Below, piece after piece: positions 8,207-16,839 of a stretch of DNA of 64,000 nucleotides. Made by a program: the position numbers and the translations under genes. This DNA is from Pseudomonas sp. B6002 (GTDB taxonomy: Bacteria; Pseudomonadota; Gammaproteobacteria; Pseudomonadales; Pseudomonadaceae): contig NZ_JACAOY010000027.1 of the NCBI RefSeq assembly GCF_013385985.1, positions 102,110 through 166,109 of the forward strand. The letters run 5' to 3'. Below the pieces are notes generated by a model. The model ran no database searches. It was given only the letters and a program-made list of their open reading frames with translations, and was not told the origin of the DNA. Within the stretch, counting starts at the first letter, position 1, and every line of letters begins with the position of its first letter.

Positions 8207-9001
8207 TTATCGCCCCGGTGCAAGGCTCTCCAATTGCGCCGCACCATTGACCCGTACCTGTAACGGCTGATCGGCCGGCACGCCCTCCGGCACCGGCCAG
8301 CGCATGGTCGCGCCCGGCAGCACATAGCCCATCAGGCCTTCCACCAGTGGGCGAGGCTGGCCACCCTGTTTGAAGGTGGCATCGGTCAAGCGCGCGTGAA
8401 CCGCACCCGTGTTGCGCATCTCGACATAGTTGCGCCCGCCTACGCTGACTTTCTTCCAGCTCAAGTCAGGCTTGCCGGCGCTTTTCGGGTCGCGATCACG
8501 GGTGCTGTCGACCTTGCTCCACAGGCCCGCCCCGTAGGCAAACAACGGCACCGAGTAGCGCATCTGGAAGCGGATCGCGGCCGACGTCTTGCCATCGGCG
8601 GGCGCAGCTGTTGGCGTGGCGGACGGAATTTCATCGATGATGATCCGGTAGGCCAACTCCTGACCGGGCGGCACTTCCTTGGTACGGGTCAGCCGCACCA
8701 GTTGTTTTTGCCCCGGCTCGATCTTGGCCACCGGTGGGCTGCCAATCACCTCGCGCTGGTTCTGGTACTGCTCATCGAAACCACTCTGGCTCCACGCAAA
8801 CACGCGAATCTGCAGGTTGGCGGTCTCGGTGCCGCGATTCTCCAACCACAGCGCGCTGGCCTGTTGATCGGCCTCCAGCACCGGGTCGATCGGCCAGATC
8901 AGCACCGAACTCGCCGCTTGGGCCTGCCCCGCCGCCAACGCCAAAAACCCGCTCAAACTCGCTGCCCACCAACGCCGGGAAGCTGCAAACATAGGTCCCA
9001 C
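8207..9001 (-). CDS. Periplasmic fimbrial chaperone (PapD-like, archaic type)
   Basis: A 264-residue periplasmic chaperone with a signal peptide ending near AAGQAQA (residues 23-29) and two immunoglobulin-like domains. It shows the alternating hydrophobic strand and conserved IRVFAWSQ of the archaic chaperones, plus PGQKQLVRLTRTKEVPPG, the usual segment around the domain junction. It should donate a strand to each spore-coat-U pilin and deliver it to the usher. It lies 41 bases upstream of the usher gene and 17 bases after the last minor pilin gene. Confidence 0.92.
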   Translation of the reverse strand: MGPMFAASRRWWAASLSGFLALAAGQAQAASSVLIWPIDPVLEADQQASALWLENRGTETANLQIRVFAWSQSGFDEQYQNQREVIGSPPVAKIEPGQKQLVRLTRTKEVPPGQELAYRIIIDEIPSATPTAAPADGKTSAAIRFQMRYSVPLFAYGAGLWSKVDSTRDRDPKSAGKPDLSWKKVSVGGRNYVEMRNTGAVHARLTDATFKQGGQPRPLVEGLMGYVLPGATMRWPVPEGVPADQPLQVRVNGAAQLESLAPGR

Positions 9002-9018
9002 TCCTTATGCCAATCGCC

Positions 9019-9519
9019 TTACCACGACAGCTGCACCTGCAGCGTATCGCTGTACGTCCCCCCAGGCTGATTACCCGGTAACTGCACTCGCCCATAAATC
9101 GGCAAGGTGATGTTGTTGGCGTTGCTGTAGGCCACCGCGACGGTCTGGCTGATACCCAGGCTCTGGCTCAGGCCAGCGTCCTGAAACAGTTGATAGGGGA
9201 TCTGGGCGCTGCCACTATTGAGCTGCATGCGCCGTCCGCCACTGTTGTACAAGCCGCCATTCACGCTCATGTTCAGCGTCACGCCGGGCGTGCATTGCAG
9301 GGTCACCCCCCCCGTCAACGCCACCGACACGGTACTGGTGGACAACGCCGAATAGCTGCCAAACGCCAGGCTGCCGTAATTCGACACACCGCCGACCACC
9401 AGGCACCCCGGCGTGATCGTCGCACTGACCTGGAACGACTGGCTGGTCACTGCCGGCAACGTCAAGGGCAATCCCCAGCCCACGAGTACCAACAGCGCCG
9501 CACACCCCAGCCGGTTCAT
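9019..9519 (-). CDS. Spore coat U domain pilin (fourth subunit)
   Basis: A 166-residue exported subunit (signal peptide about residues 1-27) with one spore coat protein U domain: a Cys in ATITPGCLVVGG, a second in VTLQCTPGVTLN, and a C-terminal PGGTYSDTLQVQLSW. Csu and CupE operons, as I recall them, have three subunits before the chaperone; here there are four. The gene is five bases from the preceding pilin gene. Confidence 0.88.
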   Translation of the reverse strand: MNRLGCAALLVLVGWGLPLTLPAVTSQSFQVSATITPGCLVVGGVSNYGSLAFGSYSALSTSTVSVALTGGVTLQCTPGVTLNMSVNGGLYNSGGRRMQLNSGSAQIPYQLFQDAGLSQSLGISQTVAVAYSNANNITLPIYGRVQLPGNQPGGTYSDTLQVQLSW

Positions 9520-9524
9520 GGCAC

Positions 9525-10076
9525 TTAAAACGTCAGCGTGACGGAAATCGTATCGGTGTAAGTGCCCGCCGGCAGACCCGCTTTACCTGGAGACTTGCCG
9601 TAGATGTTCACCGCCTGCGCTGCCCCGGTACTGGCCGCTAGGTTGATGGTGCCGGAGTTGGCCAGGATCTGTGTATGGGCCGAGTCGGTGTAGATATCGT
9701 AAGGCGCAAAGTGACCTGCACCGTCGGCCAGGGCGCGAGTACCGCCCGTAGACTTGCCGTCATTGACCCCGGACGTCACCGTGAAGACTGGCGTGGTGCC
9801 GGCCGAACACTGGATCGACAACGCCGCACCACCACCGCCCAGCACTTGGGCATCGGCCTCGGTGTACAAGCTGTTGGTGGTACCGAAGTTCAACGCACCA
9901 AAGTTCAGGCCCGTGGTGCCGCCCACACCGTTCACCAGGCAACTGTTCGTCAATATCAAGGTGGAACTGATCTGCCCGGTCACGGTGGTCGCCGCGTTCA
10001 GGCTCGACGCCATCGCCAGGCCCAGTGCGCAAACGCCTATTCGCGATACAAGTACATGCATGATAGTCATCCTCAT
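9525..10076 (-). CDS. Spore coat U domain pilin (third subunit)
   Basis: A 183-residue exported pilin with signal peptide (about residues 1-28, ending SSLNA) and a single spore coat U domain: TNSCLVNGVGGTTGLNFG, a second Cys in SIQCSAGTTPVF, and the end PAGTYTDTISVTLTF. The tyrosine-rich last strand is typical of donor-strand-exchange subunits. It could be a minor subunit, or the major one given its glycine- and threonine-rich composition. It is three bases from the upstream pilin gene. Confidence 0.87.
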   Translation of the reverse strand: MRMTIMHVLVSRIGVCALGLAMASSLNAATTVTGQISSTLILTNSCLVNGVGGTTGLNFGALNFGTTNSLYTEADAQVLGGGGAALSIQCSAGTTPVFTVTSGVNDGKSTGGTRALADGAGHFAPYDIYTDSAHTQILANSGTINLAASTGAAQAVNIYGKSPGKAGLPAGTYTDTISVTLTF

Positions 10077-10079
10077 GAT

Positions 10080-10622
10080 TTACCAATCCAGAGTCACCGT
10101 CAGGGTGTCTGTGTAGATGCCGGCCGGTAAGGCCCTGGTATTCGCCACCACTGAGCCGAATACCGGAATTGGTATCTGTGTGCCCCTGGTCACGACGAAA
10201 TTGCGCTGCTGGCCGATGCTGTAAGCGCTCTGCCCCAGCGGGTCGGCCGAGAGCCGATACGGTATGGTCTGGCGACCGTTGCTCAAGCGCCGGGTGGTGC
10301 CGTCGCCGTGGGCGCCGCCGTCGATGGTCACCGTGAAGCTGCTGACAACCGACGGGTTGCACGACACCGACAGCGGCGCCTTGTCGCCGTCGGTAACGCC
10401 TGCACCCAATGTGTTGTTCCAGGTCGGGCCTTGGCTGCCAAAGTCCAGCAGGGCCGTGCCACCCGTGGGGCTGACCGGCGCGCTGTCGACGCCTTTGCTC
10501 ACCTCGCAACTGGCGGTGATTACCAGCCGTGCATGGATTTGCCCACTGACGGCCGCCTGCGCGTCATCCGCCAGCAATAACAGGCCGCCCATGGCCACCA
10601 GGGCCAGGCACCGGCTCACCAT
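10080..10622 (-). CDS. Spore coat U domain pilin (second subunit)
   Basis: A 180-residue exported pilin: signal peptide about residues 1-23 (LLLLADDAQA), cysteines in TASCEVSKGVDS and LSVSCNPSVVSS, and the C-terminal PAGIYTDTLTVTLDW. Its start overlaps the stop of the first pilin gene by seven bases, so translation is probably coupled. Confidence 0.87.
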   Translation of the reverse strand: MVSRCLALVAMGGLLLLADDAQAAVSGQIHARLVITASCEVSKGVDSAPVSPTGGTALLDFGSQGPTWNNTLGAGVTDGDKAPLSVSCNPSVVSSFTVTIDGGAHGDGTTRRLSNGRQTIPYRLSADPLGQSAYSIGQQRNFVVTRGTQIPIPVFGSVVANTRALPAGIYTDTLTVTLDW

Positions 10623-11143
10623 GTGACGGTGACCTTGAGCAGGTCGCTATAGCGACCAACGGCGGGAATCTCTTTGAGCGGCTCGATGCGGCCGTACAGC
10701 GGCAGGTCAACGCTGCCGGTGTCCGGCACGCGACCGCTGAGCGGCTCATTCACCGGCAACGGAATGCGGCGCGCGGCATCGGCGTAGAGACGGTAGGGAA
10801 TGGGTTTGGTGGACGGTGCCGAAGCGGCGAGGTAACGCACATCGCCCGTGCCGCCATGCAGGCCGCCGTCGACGCGCACTTGGTAAGGGGTGTCGGGGTT
10901 GCATTCCAGCCGCGGCTGACGCTGGCTGATCAGGGCCGCACTCAGGGGGCCGGCCGGGTCATCCAGACGCGGGCCGCTGCCAAAATCCAGTACGCCAAGC
11001 TGCTCGATGCCAGCGCTGCGGGTGGTGCCCACCAGCTGGCAGCCCCGCTGCACGTCGATCCGCACCTCCACCTGGAGTTGCGCACCGTAACCCGTGCTGC
11101 AGAACATCGCGCCCATGACTGCCAATACCGCTCGTCCCTTCAC
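10616..11143 (-). CDS. Spore coat U domain pilin (first subunit of the fimbrial operon)
   Basis: A 175-residue exported pilin that starts the operon. The start codon is GTG (11143), preceded by AAGGA 9-13 bases upstream, and it yields a normal signal peptide (MKGRAVLAVMGAMFCSTGYG). The spore coat U domain has RGCQLVGTTRSAG and LECNPDTPYQVRV, with the end VGRYSDLLKVTVTW. In Csu-type systems the first gene encodes the major rod subunit, but this sequence is more diverged from the other three pilins than they are from one another. Confidence 0.85.
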   Translation of the reverse strand: MKGRAVLAVMGAMFCSTGYGAQLQVEVRIDVQRGCQLVGTTRSAGIEQLGVLDFGSGPRLDDPAGPLSAALISQRQPRLECNPDTPYQVRVDGGLHGGTGDVRYLAASAPSTKPIPYRLYADAARRIPLPVNEPLSGRVPDTGSVDLPLYGRIEPLKEIPAVGRYSDLLKVTVTW

Positions 11144-11331
11144 TGCCCCAAATCCTTATACAGGGGTGACTGCTGTGTATGAGGTTAGTCACTCAGGGGG
11201 AAACTGCCAGTCTGGGCGGGTTCAGCGCTGCGCCATGCCTTTTCGAGATAGCTGGCAGCGCCCTTCTCTATTGGTCAAATCGTGGCGGGCACCCTAAAGT
11301 GGGCGACCCTCGAAATACAGAGTGACCTGCA
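11144..11331. promoter_or_regulatory. Divergent promoter region, fimbrial operon versus ZapE-like gene
   Basis: Both operons must start here. GTGACT (11166-11171) and AGTCAC (11187-11192) form an inverted repeat with a 15-base spacer, just upstream of the first pilin gene, a possible operator. No sigma-54 or strong sigma-70 motif is obvious. Confidence 0.35.
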
Positions 11332-12426
11332 TTGGCCGTGCTTTCCCTAATCCGGCGCCTGCTCGGCAAACCCACCGAAGCCTTGGGCACATCGCCGATC
11401 CCGGCGTTCTTCCAGGCCAAGGCCGAGCAACAGGGCTACACCCTCAGCGACGGCCAGACCCGGGCAATTGCCGCCCTGGCCCGCGAAACCGGGCACCTGC
11501 TCGCTGGCCAGCCTACCCGCAGCCTGTACCTGCACGGCCCGGTGGGGCGTGGCAAAAGCTGGCTGCTGGACGGTTTTTTCCAGGCCCTGCCGATTGCCGA
11601 GAAACAGCGCGTGCACTTCCACGCTTTCTTTGCCCAATTGCACCGGGGCATGTTCAAGCACCAGGCCGATGAAGATGCCTTGGGCGTCACCCTGGATGAG
11701 CTGCTGGCGGGCTGTCGCGTACTGTGTTTCGACGAGTTCCATGTCCACGACATCGGCGACGCGATGCTCATCAGCCGCTTATTCAAGGCGTTGTTCCAGC
11801 GCGGCATACTGGTATTGGTGACATCCAACTACGCGCCCGAAGGGTTGTTGCCCAACCCGCTGTATCACCAGCGGTTCAAGCCGGTGATCGACCTGATCGC
11901 CGCGCGCATGGAAGTGTTGGAGGTCAGCTCGCCGCAAGACTTTCGCAGCCTGCCCCAGGCCCACGCGCAGCAGCGCTTCACCAGCGGCCACTACGTATGG
12001 CCCGGCAGCGTCGAGCAGCGTGAGGCCCTCGGACTGCCCGCCGCCGATTGCCCGCCACAACCCTTGCCCGTCGGCACCCGCCAGCTGACCTGCCGCAGCC
12101 GCCAGGGGCGCACCATCGCCTTTACCTTCAATGACCTGTGCGAGCAGCTCACCGCCGTGATGGATTACCTGCTGCTGTGCCAGGACTTTGACCACTGGAT
12201 CATCGACGGGCTGCCGCAACTGGCTGACAGCCCGATCGCCGTGCAGCAGCGCTTCATCAACCTGGTCGACGTGCTCTACGACCAGGACAAGCGCCTGACC
12301 CTGATCGGCCGACAGCCCTTGGTGGAATCGCTGGAGGGCCAGGCCATCGACCTGGCTCGCACCGCCAGCCGCCTGGGCCAATTGCAATCGGTGAGCCCGC
12401 AACACTCGCCCGACCCGGTATCATGA
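11332..12426 (+). CDS. AFG1/ZapE family P-loop ATPase
   Basis: A 364-residue AAA-type ATPase. Walker A is LHGPVGRGKS (about residues 64-73) and Walker B is CRVLCFDEFHVHD (about 126-138), followed by the sensor-like LVTSNYAPEGLLPNPLYHQRF that marks AFG1/ZapE proteins. ZapE acts at the division site in E. coli, and mitochondrial Afg1 helps turn over respiratory subunits. Pseudomonads usually have a zapE elsewhere in the genome, so this may be a paralogue. The start is TTG at 11332 with no good ribosome binding site; a later start is possible. The LRR-kinase gene follows 40 bases downstream and is probably co-transcribed. Confidence 0.85.
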   Translation: MAVLSLIRRLLGKPTEALGTSPIPAFFQAKAEQQGYTLSDGQTRAIAALARETGHLLAGQPTRSLYLHGPVGRGKSWLLDGFFQALPIAEKQRVHFHAFFAQLHRGMFKHQADEDALGVTLDELLAGCRVLCFDEFHVHDIGDAMLISRLFKALFQRGILVLVTSNYAPEGLLPNPLYHQRFKPVIDLIAARMEVLEVSSPQDFRSLPQAHAQQRFTSGHYVWPGSVEQREALGLPAADCPPQPLPVGTRQLTCRSRQGRTIAFTFNDLCEQLTAVMDYLLLCQDFDHWIIDGLPQLADSPIAVQQRFINLVDVLYDQDKRLTLIGRQPLVESLEGQAIDLARTASRLGQLQSVSPQHSPDPVS

Positions 12427-12465
12427 GCGCCATTTACACCCTCTTGCCGAGTGATCGCGCCGTTC

Positions 12466-13761
12466 ATGAATACCTTCGCCCAACTCAAGGCCGGCCAACT
12501 GGCCGGCATCAAACGCCTGGACCTGTCCTGCGGGCTGACTGAATTCCCGCCGGAGATCTTCGAACTGGCCGACTCGCTGGAAATCCTCAACCTTACGGGC
12601 AACGCCCTGAGCCGCCTGCCCGACGACCTGCACCGCCTCACGCACCTGCGCGTGCTGTTCTGCTCGGACAACGCCTTTACCGAACTGCCGGAGTGCCTGG
12701 GCCAGTGCGCCAACTTGAGCATGATCGGCTTCAAGGCCAACGGGATCGCTCACGTGCCCGCCGCTGCGTTGCCGCCGTTGTTGCGCTGGCTGATCCTCAC
12801 CGATAACCACATCAGCGAACTGCCTGACGAACTGGGCGAGCGGCCCTTGCTGCAAAAACTGATGCTGGCCGGCAACCGGCTGACGGCGCTGCCCCGGAGC
12901 CTGGTCAACTGCAAGAACCTGGAACTGCTGCGCATCGCTTCCAACCGCTTTACCCAGTTGCCACAGTGGCTGTTGACCCTGCCAAGCCTGACCTGGCTGG
13001 CGTACGCGGGCAACCCGGTGGAGATGGCGGTGGACGTGTCGGCCGACGACGCGACGCCGGATATCGCCTGGTCAGAACTGGAACTGGCCGAGGTGCTGGG
13101 TGAAGGGGCTTCGGGCGTTATCCGCAAAGCGCTGTGGAAGCCTGCCGCCAAGCCGGTCGCGGTCAAGCTGTACAAAGGCACGATCACCAGCGATGGCTCG
13201 CCCCTGCACGAAATGCAGGCCTGCATCGCGGCCGGGCTGCACCCGAACCTGATCAAGGTCGAAGGCCGTGTGGTCGGCCATCCGGACGACGGGGCTGCAC
13301 TGGTCATGGACCTGATCGACCCAAGCTACCGCAACCTCGCGGCCCTGCCGAGCCTGGCGTCGTGCACTCGCGACATCTATGAGCCGGGTACTCGCTTCAG
13401 CCTCGAAGTAGCGCTGCGCATGGCGCGGGGGATTGCTTCGGTGGCGGCCCATCTGCACCGGCACGGCATTACCCACGGCGATCTCTACGGCCATAACATC
13501 CTGTGGAATGAAGCCGGTGATTGCCTGCTGGGGGATTTTGGCGCGGCGTCGTTCCATGCCACGGCGGATACCGAGCAAACCCGCGCATTGCAGCGGATCG
13601 AGGTCAGGGCGTTCGGGGTGTTGCTGGGGGAATTGTTGGAGCGGGTGGAGACGGGGTCGGTCGATCAAGCGTTGATCGCGTTGCAGCAACGCTGCTGCCA
13701 ACCCGACGTGCTGGCGCGGCCGGGTTTCAACGAAATCGAAACGACGCTGCAAACCTTGTAG
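12466..13761 (+). CDS. Leucine-rich repeat protein kinase
   Basis: A 431-residue cytosolic fusion protein. Residues ~1-195 carry about seven leucine-rich repeats (LEILNLTGNALSRLPDDL, LRVLFCSDNAFTELPECL, LQKLMLAGNRLTALPRSL). Residues ~200-431 form a eukaryotic-like kinase domain with glycine-rich loop LGEGASGVIRKALW, the ATP-binding Lys in VAVKLYKG, catalytic loop HGITHGDLYGHNILW (HGD in place of HRD) and metal-binding LGDFGAAS. Key catalytic residues are therefore present. The ATG at 12466 is preferred over the GTG at 12451 because the conserved sequence begins there. The stop codon TAG belongs to an abutting REP element. Target proteins are unknown. Confidence 0.88.
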   Translation: MNTFAQLKAGQLAGIKRLDLSCGLTEFPPEIFELADSLEILNLTGNALSRLPDDLHRLTHLRVLFCSDNAFTELPECLGQCANLSMIGFKANGIAHVPAAALPPLLRWLILTDNHISELPDELGERPLLQKLMLAGNRLTALPRSLVNCKNLELLRIASNRFTQLPQWLLTLPSLTWLAYAGNPVEMAVDVSADDATPDIAWSELELAEVLGEGASGVIRKALWKPAAKPVAVKLYKGTITSDGSPLHEMQACIAAGLHPNLIKVEGRVVGHPDDGAALVMDLIDPSYRNLAALPSLASCTRDIYEPGTRFSLEVALRMARGIASVAAHLHRHGITHGDLYGHNILWNEAGDCLLGDFGAASFHATADTEQTRALQRIEVRAFGVLLGELLERVETGSVDQALIALQQRCCQPDVLARPGFNEIETTLQTL

Positions 13762-13824
13762 GAGCCCGGCTTGCCGGCGATGGCGATCTTGAGGACGCCA
13801 TCGCCGGCAAGCCGGGCTCCTACA
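13757..13824. repeat. REP inverted pair abutting the kinase stop codon
   Basis: TGTAGGAGCCCGGCTTGCCG and its near-perfect reverse copy surround ~25 bases. The TAG inside the first repeat is the stop codon of the LRR kinase. Confidence 0.9.
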
Positions 13825-13856
13825 GGGTGGGGGTATCAGACAAAGAGTTGGTCTGA

Positions 13857-14564
13857 TCAGCCTGCCAGGCCGACGAACATGTCCTGCACGTCGTCATGGT
13901 TGTCCAGGCCTTCGAGGAAGGCTTCGACTTCGGCCATCTGCTCGTCGGTCAAACCGCTCACCGGGTTCTTGGAGATGTAGCCCAACTTGGCCGACAGCAC
14001 GGTAAAGCCCTGCTCCGGCAGCGCTTTCTGCACGGCGTCGAGGTCAGTGGTCTCGGTGATGAACAGGGTGGTGCCCTCTTCTTCACCGTCTTCGAAATCC
14101 TGGGCGCCGGCTTCGATGGCGGCCATTTCCGGGTCGGCGTCCGGGGTGTCCGGCGAGGCTTCGATCAGGCCGACGTGGTTGAAGTCCCAGGCCACGGAGC
14201 CGGACGCGCCGAGTTGGCCCTTACGGAAGGCCACGCGGATTTCCGCCACGGTGCGGTTGATGTTGTCGGTCACACACTCAACGATCAGCGGCACCTGGTG
14301 CGGAGCAAACCCTTCGTAGGTCACGCGGTGGTACTGCACGGTTTCACCCAGCAGGCCGGCGCCTTTCTTGATGGCGCGGTCCAGGGTTTCCTTGGGCATC
14401 GAGGCCTTCTTGGCCTGCTCCACCACCAGACGCAGGTGGGCGTTGGTGGCGGTGTCGGCGCCGTTGCGGGCGGCGATGGTGATTTCTTTCACCAGCTTGC
14501 CGAAGATCTTGCCCTTGGCATTGGCTGCCGCTTCTTTATGTTTGACTTTCCACTGTGCGCCCAT
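13857..14564 (-). CDS. YebC/PmpR family protein, YeeN subtype
   Basis: A 235-residue member of the YebC/TACO1 family, long annotated as transcriptional regulators; recent work links YebC to ribosomes stalled at proline stretches. It begins [19 protein letters not shown], which is the YeeN-type N-terminus rather than the MAGHSKWANIKH of classical YebC, so it is probably the second family member of this genome. Conserved segments are NIPKE-like [14 protein letters not shown], the [13 protein letters not shown] block and the acidic DFEDGEEEG. No obvious operon partner is present. Confidence 0.9.
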   Translation of the reverse strand: MGAQWKVKHKEAAANAKGKIFGKLVKEITIAARNGADTATNAHLRLVVEQAKKASMPKETLDRAIKKGAGLLGETVQYHRVTYEGFAPHQVPLIVECVTDNINRTVAEIRVAFRKGQLGASGSVAWDFNHVGLIEASPDTPDADPEMAAIEAGAQDFEDGEEEGTTLFITETTDLDAVQKALPEQGFTVLSAKLGYISKNPVSGLTDEQMAEVEAFLEGLDNHDDVQDMFVGLAG

Positions 14565-14663
14565 GACTCACTCTCTTTTCGTCCATCGCGCCCAAACGTC
14601 TACTGGCCGGCGCTTTGGGGGCAGAGTTTATAGCGCAAAAACCCATCGTTCCACCAAAAACCG

Positions 14664-15521
14664 TCAGGGCGCCAGCTCGAAAAACGCCTGGATCAGACGC
14701 AACGATCGACGCCGCTCCATGCAGCCCAGCATGTGCCGGTTCACCAGCCCCTCGCCCTGCAGCGCAACCGCACGCACCCTCGGGTCCTGACTGACCTCCA
14801 TCGACGACACCACCCCCACCCCCAGCTCGGCGGCGACGGCTTCGGTCACCGCTTCACGGCTGTCCAGCTCCAGCAACACCTTGGGCTGCACCGTGGCCGC
14901 CAGGCAGGCATTGTCGAAAGTGCGCCGGGTGATGGAGCTGGGTTCACGCAGCACCATGATCACCTCGTTCAACTGCTCCAGGCGAATGCCCGCCTTTTCG
15001 ACCGTCCACGGGTGCCCGGCCGGCACCAGGGCGCAGATCCGCGACTCGCTCAACGGCTGCAGGTGCAAGCCAGTGCGCGGTTCCACTTCGGTGAGCACCG
15101 CCACATCGGCATGCTCGGACAACAGCGCCGCCAGGGTTTCCTGGGCATTGCCCAGGCGCAGGTTGACGGTGATGCCGGGGTAGCGCGCACGCAGGCTGGC
15201 GATCATCGGCATCACCAGGTGCGGGCCATCGGCGGCCACTTCCAGGCGCCCGGTGAGCAGTTGTCGGTTGGCCTCCAGCAGCGTCTGTGCCTCGTCCACC
15301 AACCCAAAGATCGCCCGGGTGATGGCCGCCAGGCGCGTGCCCTCCTCGGTCAACTCCACGCGCCGCGCGGTGCGGCGCAACAGCGGGATCTGGTAGTACT
15401 CCTCCAGGGCCTTGATATGCCCGGTCACCGCCGGCTGGCTGATAAACAGCCGCGCGGCGGCACGGGTAAAGCTGCCCTCGCGGGCCACGGCATCGAATGC
15501 ACGCAATTGGAACAGGTTCAT
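14664..15521 (-). CDS. LysR family regulator of phosphonate genes
   Basis: A 285-residue LysR-type regulator, starting at MNLFQLRAFDAVAREGSF (ATG at 15521); the frame runs further upstream but only this start places the helix-turn-helix at residues 17-36. The effector domain covers residues ~90-285. It is divergent from phnW, and the 7-bp inverted repeat just upstream of its start is a plausible binding site. It probably activates phnWX in the presence of 2-aminoethylphosphonate or a breakdown product. That function is inferred from the divergent arrangement, common in pseudomonads. Confidence 0.85.
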   Translation of the reverse strand: MNLFQLRAFDAVAREGSFTRAAARLFISQPAVTGHIKALEEYYQIPLLRRTARRVELTEEGTRLAAITRAIFGLVDEAQTLLEANRQLLTGRLEVAADGPHLVMPMIASLRARYPGITVNLRLGNAQETLAALLSEHADVAVLTEVEPRTGLHLQPLSESRICALVPAGHPWTVEKAGIRLEQLNEVIMVLREPSSITRRTFDNACLAATVQPKVLLELDSREAVTEAVAAELGVGVVSSMEVSQDPRVRAVALQGEGLVNRHMLGCMERRRSLRLIQAFFELAP

Positions 15522-15544
15522 AGCTATCGGCCTCACTGATAGCT
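15522..15544. promoter_or_regulatory. Candidate LysR operator in the phnW divergent region
   Basis: AGCTATC (15522-15528) and GATAGCT (15538-15544) form a perfect inverted repeat with a nine-base spacer, bordering the LysR start and 90 bases before phnW. Confidence 0.45.
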
Positions 15545-15634
15545 CGCATAACAACAAACAATTTGATTGATAACAAGCCAAACTGCAATTTAGGCGCCGT
15601 AGATTCAACCCCCGATGCTTTGCGAGGACTTGAG

Positions 15635-16789
15635 ATGACCACTGCCGCGCCGATCCTGCTGACTCCCGGCCCCCTGACCACCTCGAACCGCACACGCCAG
15701 GCGATGATGGTGGACTGGGGTTCATGGGACGACCGTTTCAACGCGCTCACCGCCAGCGTCTGCGCCCAACTACTGGCGATTCTTCACGCCGAAGCCAGCC
15801 ACCATTGCGTGCCGTTGCAGGGCAGCGGCACCTTCGCCGTCGAAGCGGCCATCGGCACCCTCGTACCGCGCAACGGCAAGGTGCTGGTGCTGATCAATGG
15901 CGCCTACGGCAAACGCCTGGCGAAGATCTGCGAAGTGCTCGGTCGCGACTTCAGCACCTTTGAAACCGCCGAAGACGAACCCACCACCGCCGCCGACGTC
16001 GAGCGCCTGTTGCTCGCCGACCACAGCATCACCCACGTTGCGCTGATCCACTGCGAAACCAGCACGGGCATCCTCAACCCGCTGCCGGAAATCGCCCAGG
16101 TCGTGAAACAGCACGGCAAGCGCTTGATCATCGACGCCATGAGTTCCTTCGGCGCACTCGCCATCGACGCCCGCCACGTGCCGTTCGACGCCTTGATCGC
16201 CGCCTCGGGCAAGTGCCTGGAAGGTGTGCCGGGCATGGGTTTTGTCTTCGCCGACAAGCAGGCGCTGGCCGTCGCCGAGGGCAACTGTCACTCCCTGGCG
16301 ATGGACCTGTTCGACCAACACGCGTACATGGCCAAGACCGGTCAGTGGCGCTTTACCCCGCCGACCCACGTGGTCGCGGCCCTGCACGAAGCCTTGCTGC
16401 AATACCACGAAGAAGGCGACCTGCCCGCTCGGCACCAGCGGTATGCGAGAAACTGCCAGGCGTTGCTGGACGGCATGGCCGCGCTGGGCTTGCGCAGCTT
16501 CCTGCCGGCCGCAATCCAGGCGCCGATCATCGTCACCTTCCACGCCCCCAAAGACCCGCGTTATCAGTTCAAGGACTTCTACGAACGGGTCAAGGCCAAG
16601 GGTTTCATCCTTTACCCAGGCAAGTTGACCCAGGTTGAGACCTTCCGCGTGGGCTGCATCGGGCATGTGGATGCAGACGGGATGCGGGCTGCCGTGACGG
16701 CGATCACGCAAGCACTGCAAGACATGAACGTGCTCGAACCTGTAGGGGCCGGCTTGCCGGCGATCACAGGCGACGCGGTCTCTCTGTAA
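15635..16789 (+). CDS. phnW: 2-aminoethylphosphonate-pyruvate transaminase
   Basis: A 384-residue PLP-dependent class V aminotransferase that converts 2-aminoethylphosphonate and pyruvate to phosphonoacetaldehyde and alanine, the first step of phosphonate use as N, C and P source. It starts at ATG 15635 with GCGAGGA upstream, giving the typical [11 protein letters not shown]-terminus. The GSGTFAVEA loop, the DAMSSFGA segment and the PLP-binding Lys in [14 protein letters not shown] are visible. The family is usually ~370 residues. The last ~16 residues ([15 protein letters not shown]) are encoded by a REP element, so the C-terminus is an acquired tail. It is followed by phnX after 50 bases. 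Confidence 0.93.
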   Translation: MTTAAPILLTPGPLTTSNRTRQAMMVDWGSWDDRFNALTASVCAQLLAILHAEASHHCVPLQGSGTFAVEAAIGTLVPRNGKVLVLINGAYGKRLAKICEVLGRDFSTFETAEDEPTTAADVERLLLADHSITHVALIHCETSTGILNPLPEIAQVVKQHGKRLIIDAMSSFGALAIDARHVPFDALIAASGKCLEGVPGMGFVFADKQALAVAEGNCHSLAMDLFDQHAYMAKTGQWRFTPPTHVVAALHEALLQYHEEGDLPARHQRYARNCQALLDGMAALGLRSFLPAAIQAPIIVTFHAPKDPRYQFKDFYERVKAKGFILYPGKLTQVETFRVGCIGHVDADGMRAAVTAITQALQDMNVLEPVGAGLPAITGDAVSL

Positions 16790-16830
16790 AACCTCATTTT
16801 CGTTCATCGCTGGCAAGCCAGCTCCTACAG
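16741..16830. repeat. REP inverted pair overlapping the phnW 3' end
   Basis: TGTAGGGGCCGGCTTGCCGG begins inside the phnW frame; the reverse copy GGCAAGCCAGCTCCTACA ends ten bases before phnX. The two arms are of slightly different REP subtypes. The end of the repeat supplies the AGGA in front of phnX. Confidence 0.88.
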
Positions 16831-16839
16831 GATTTGTGT

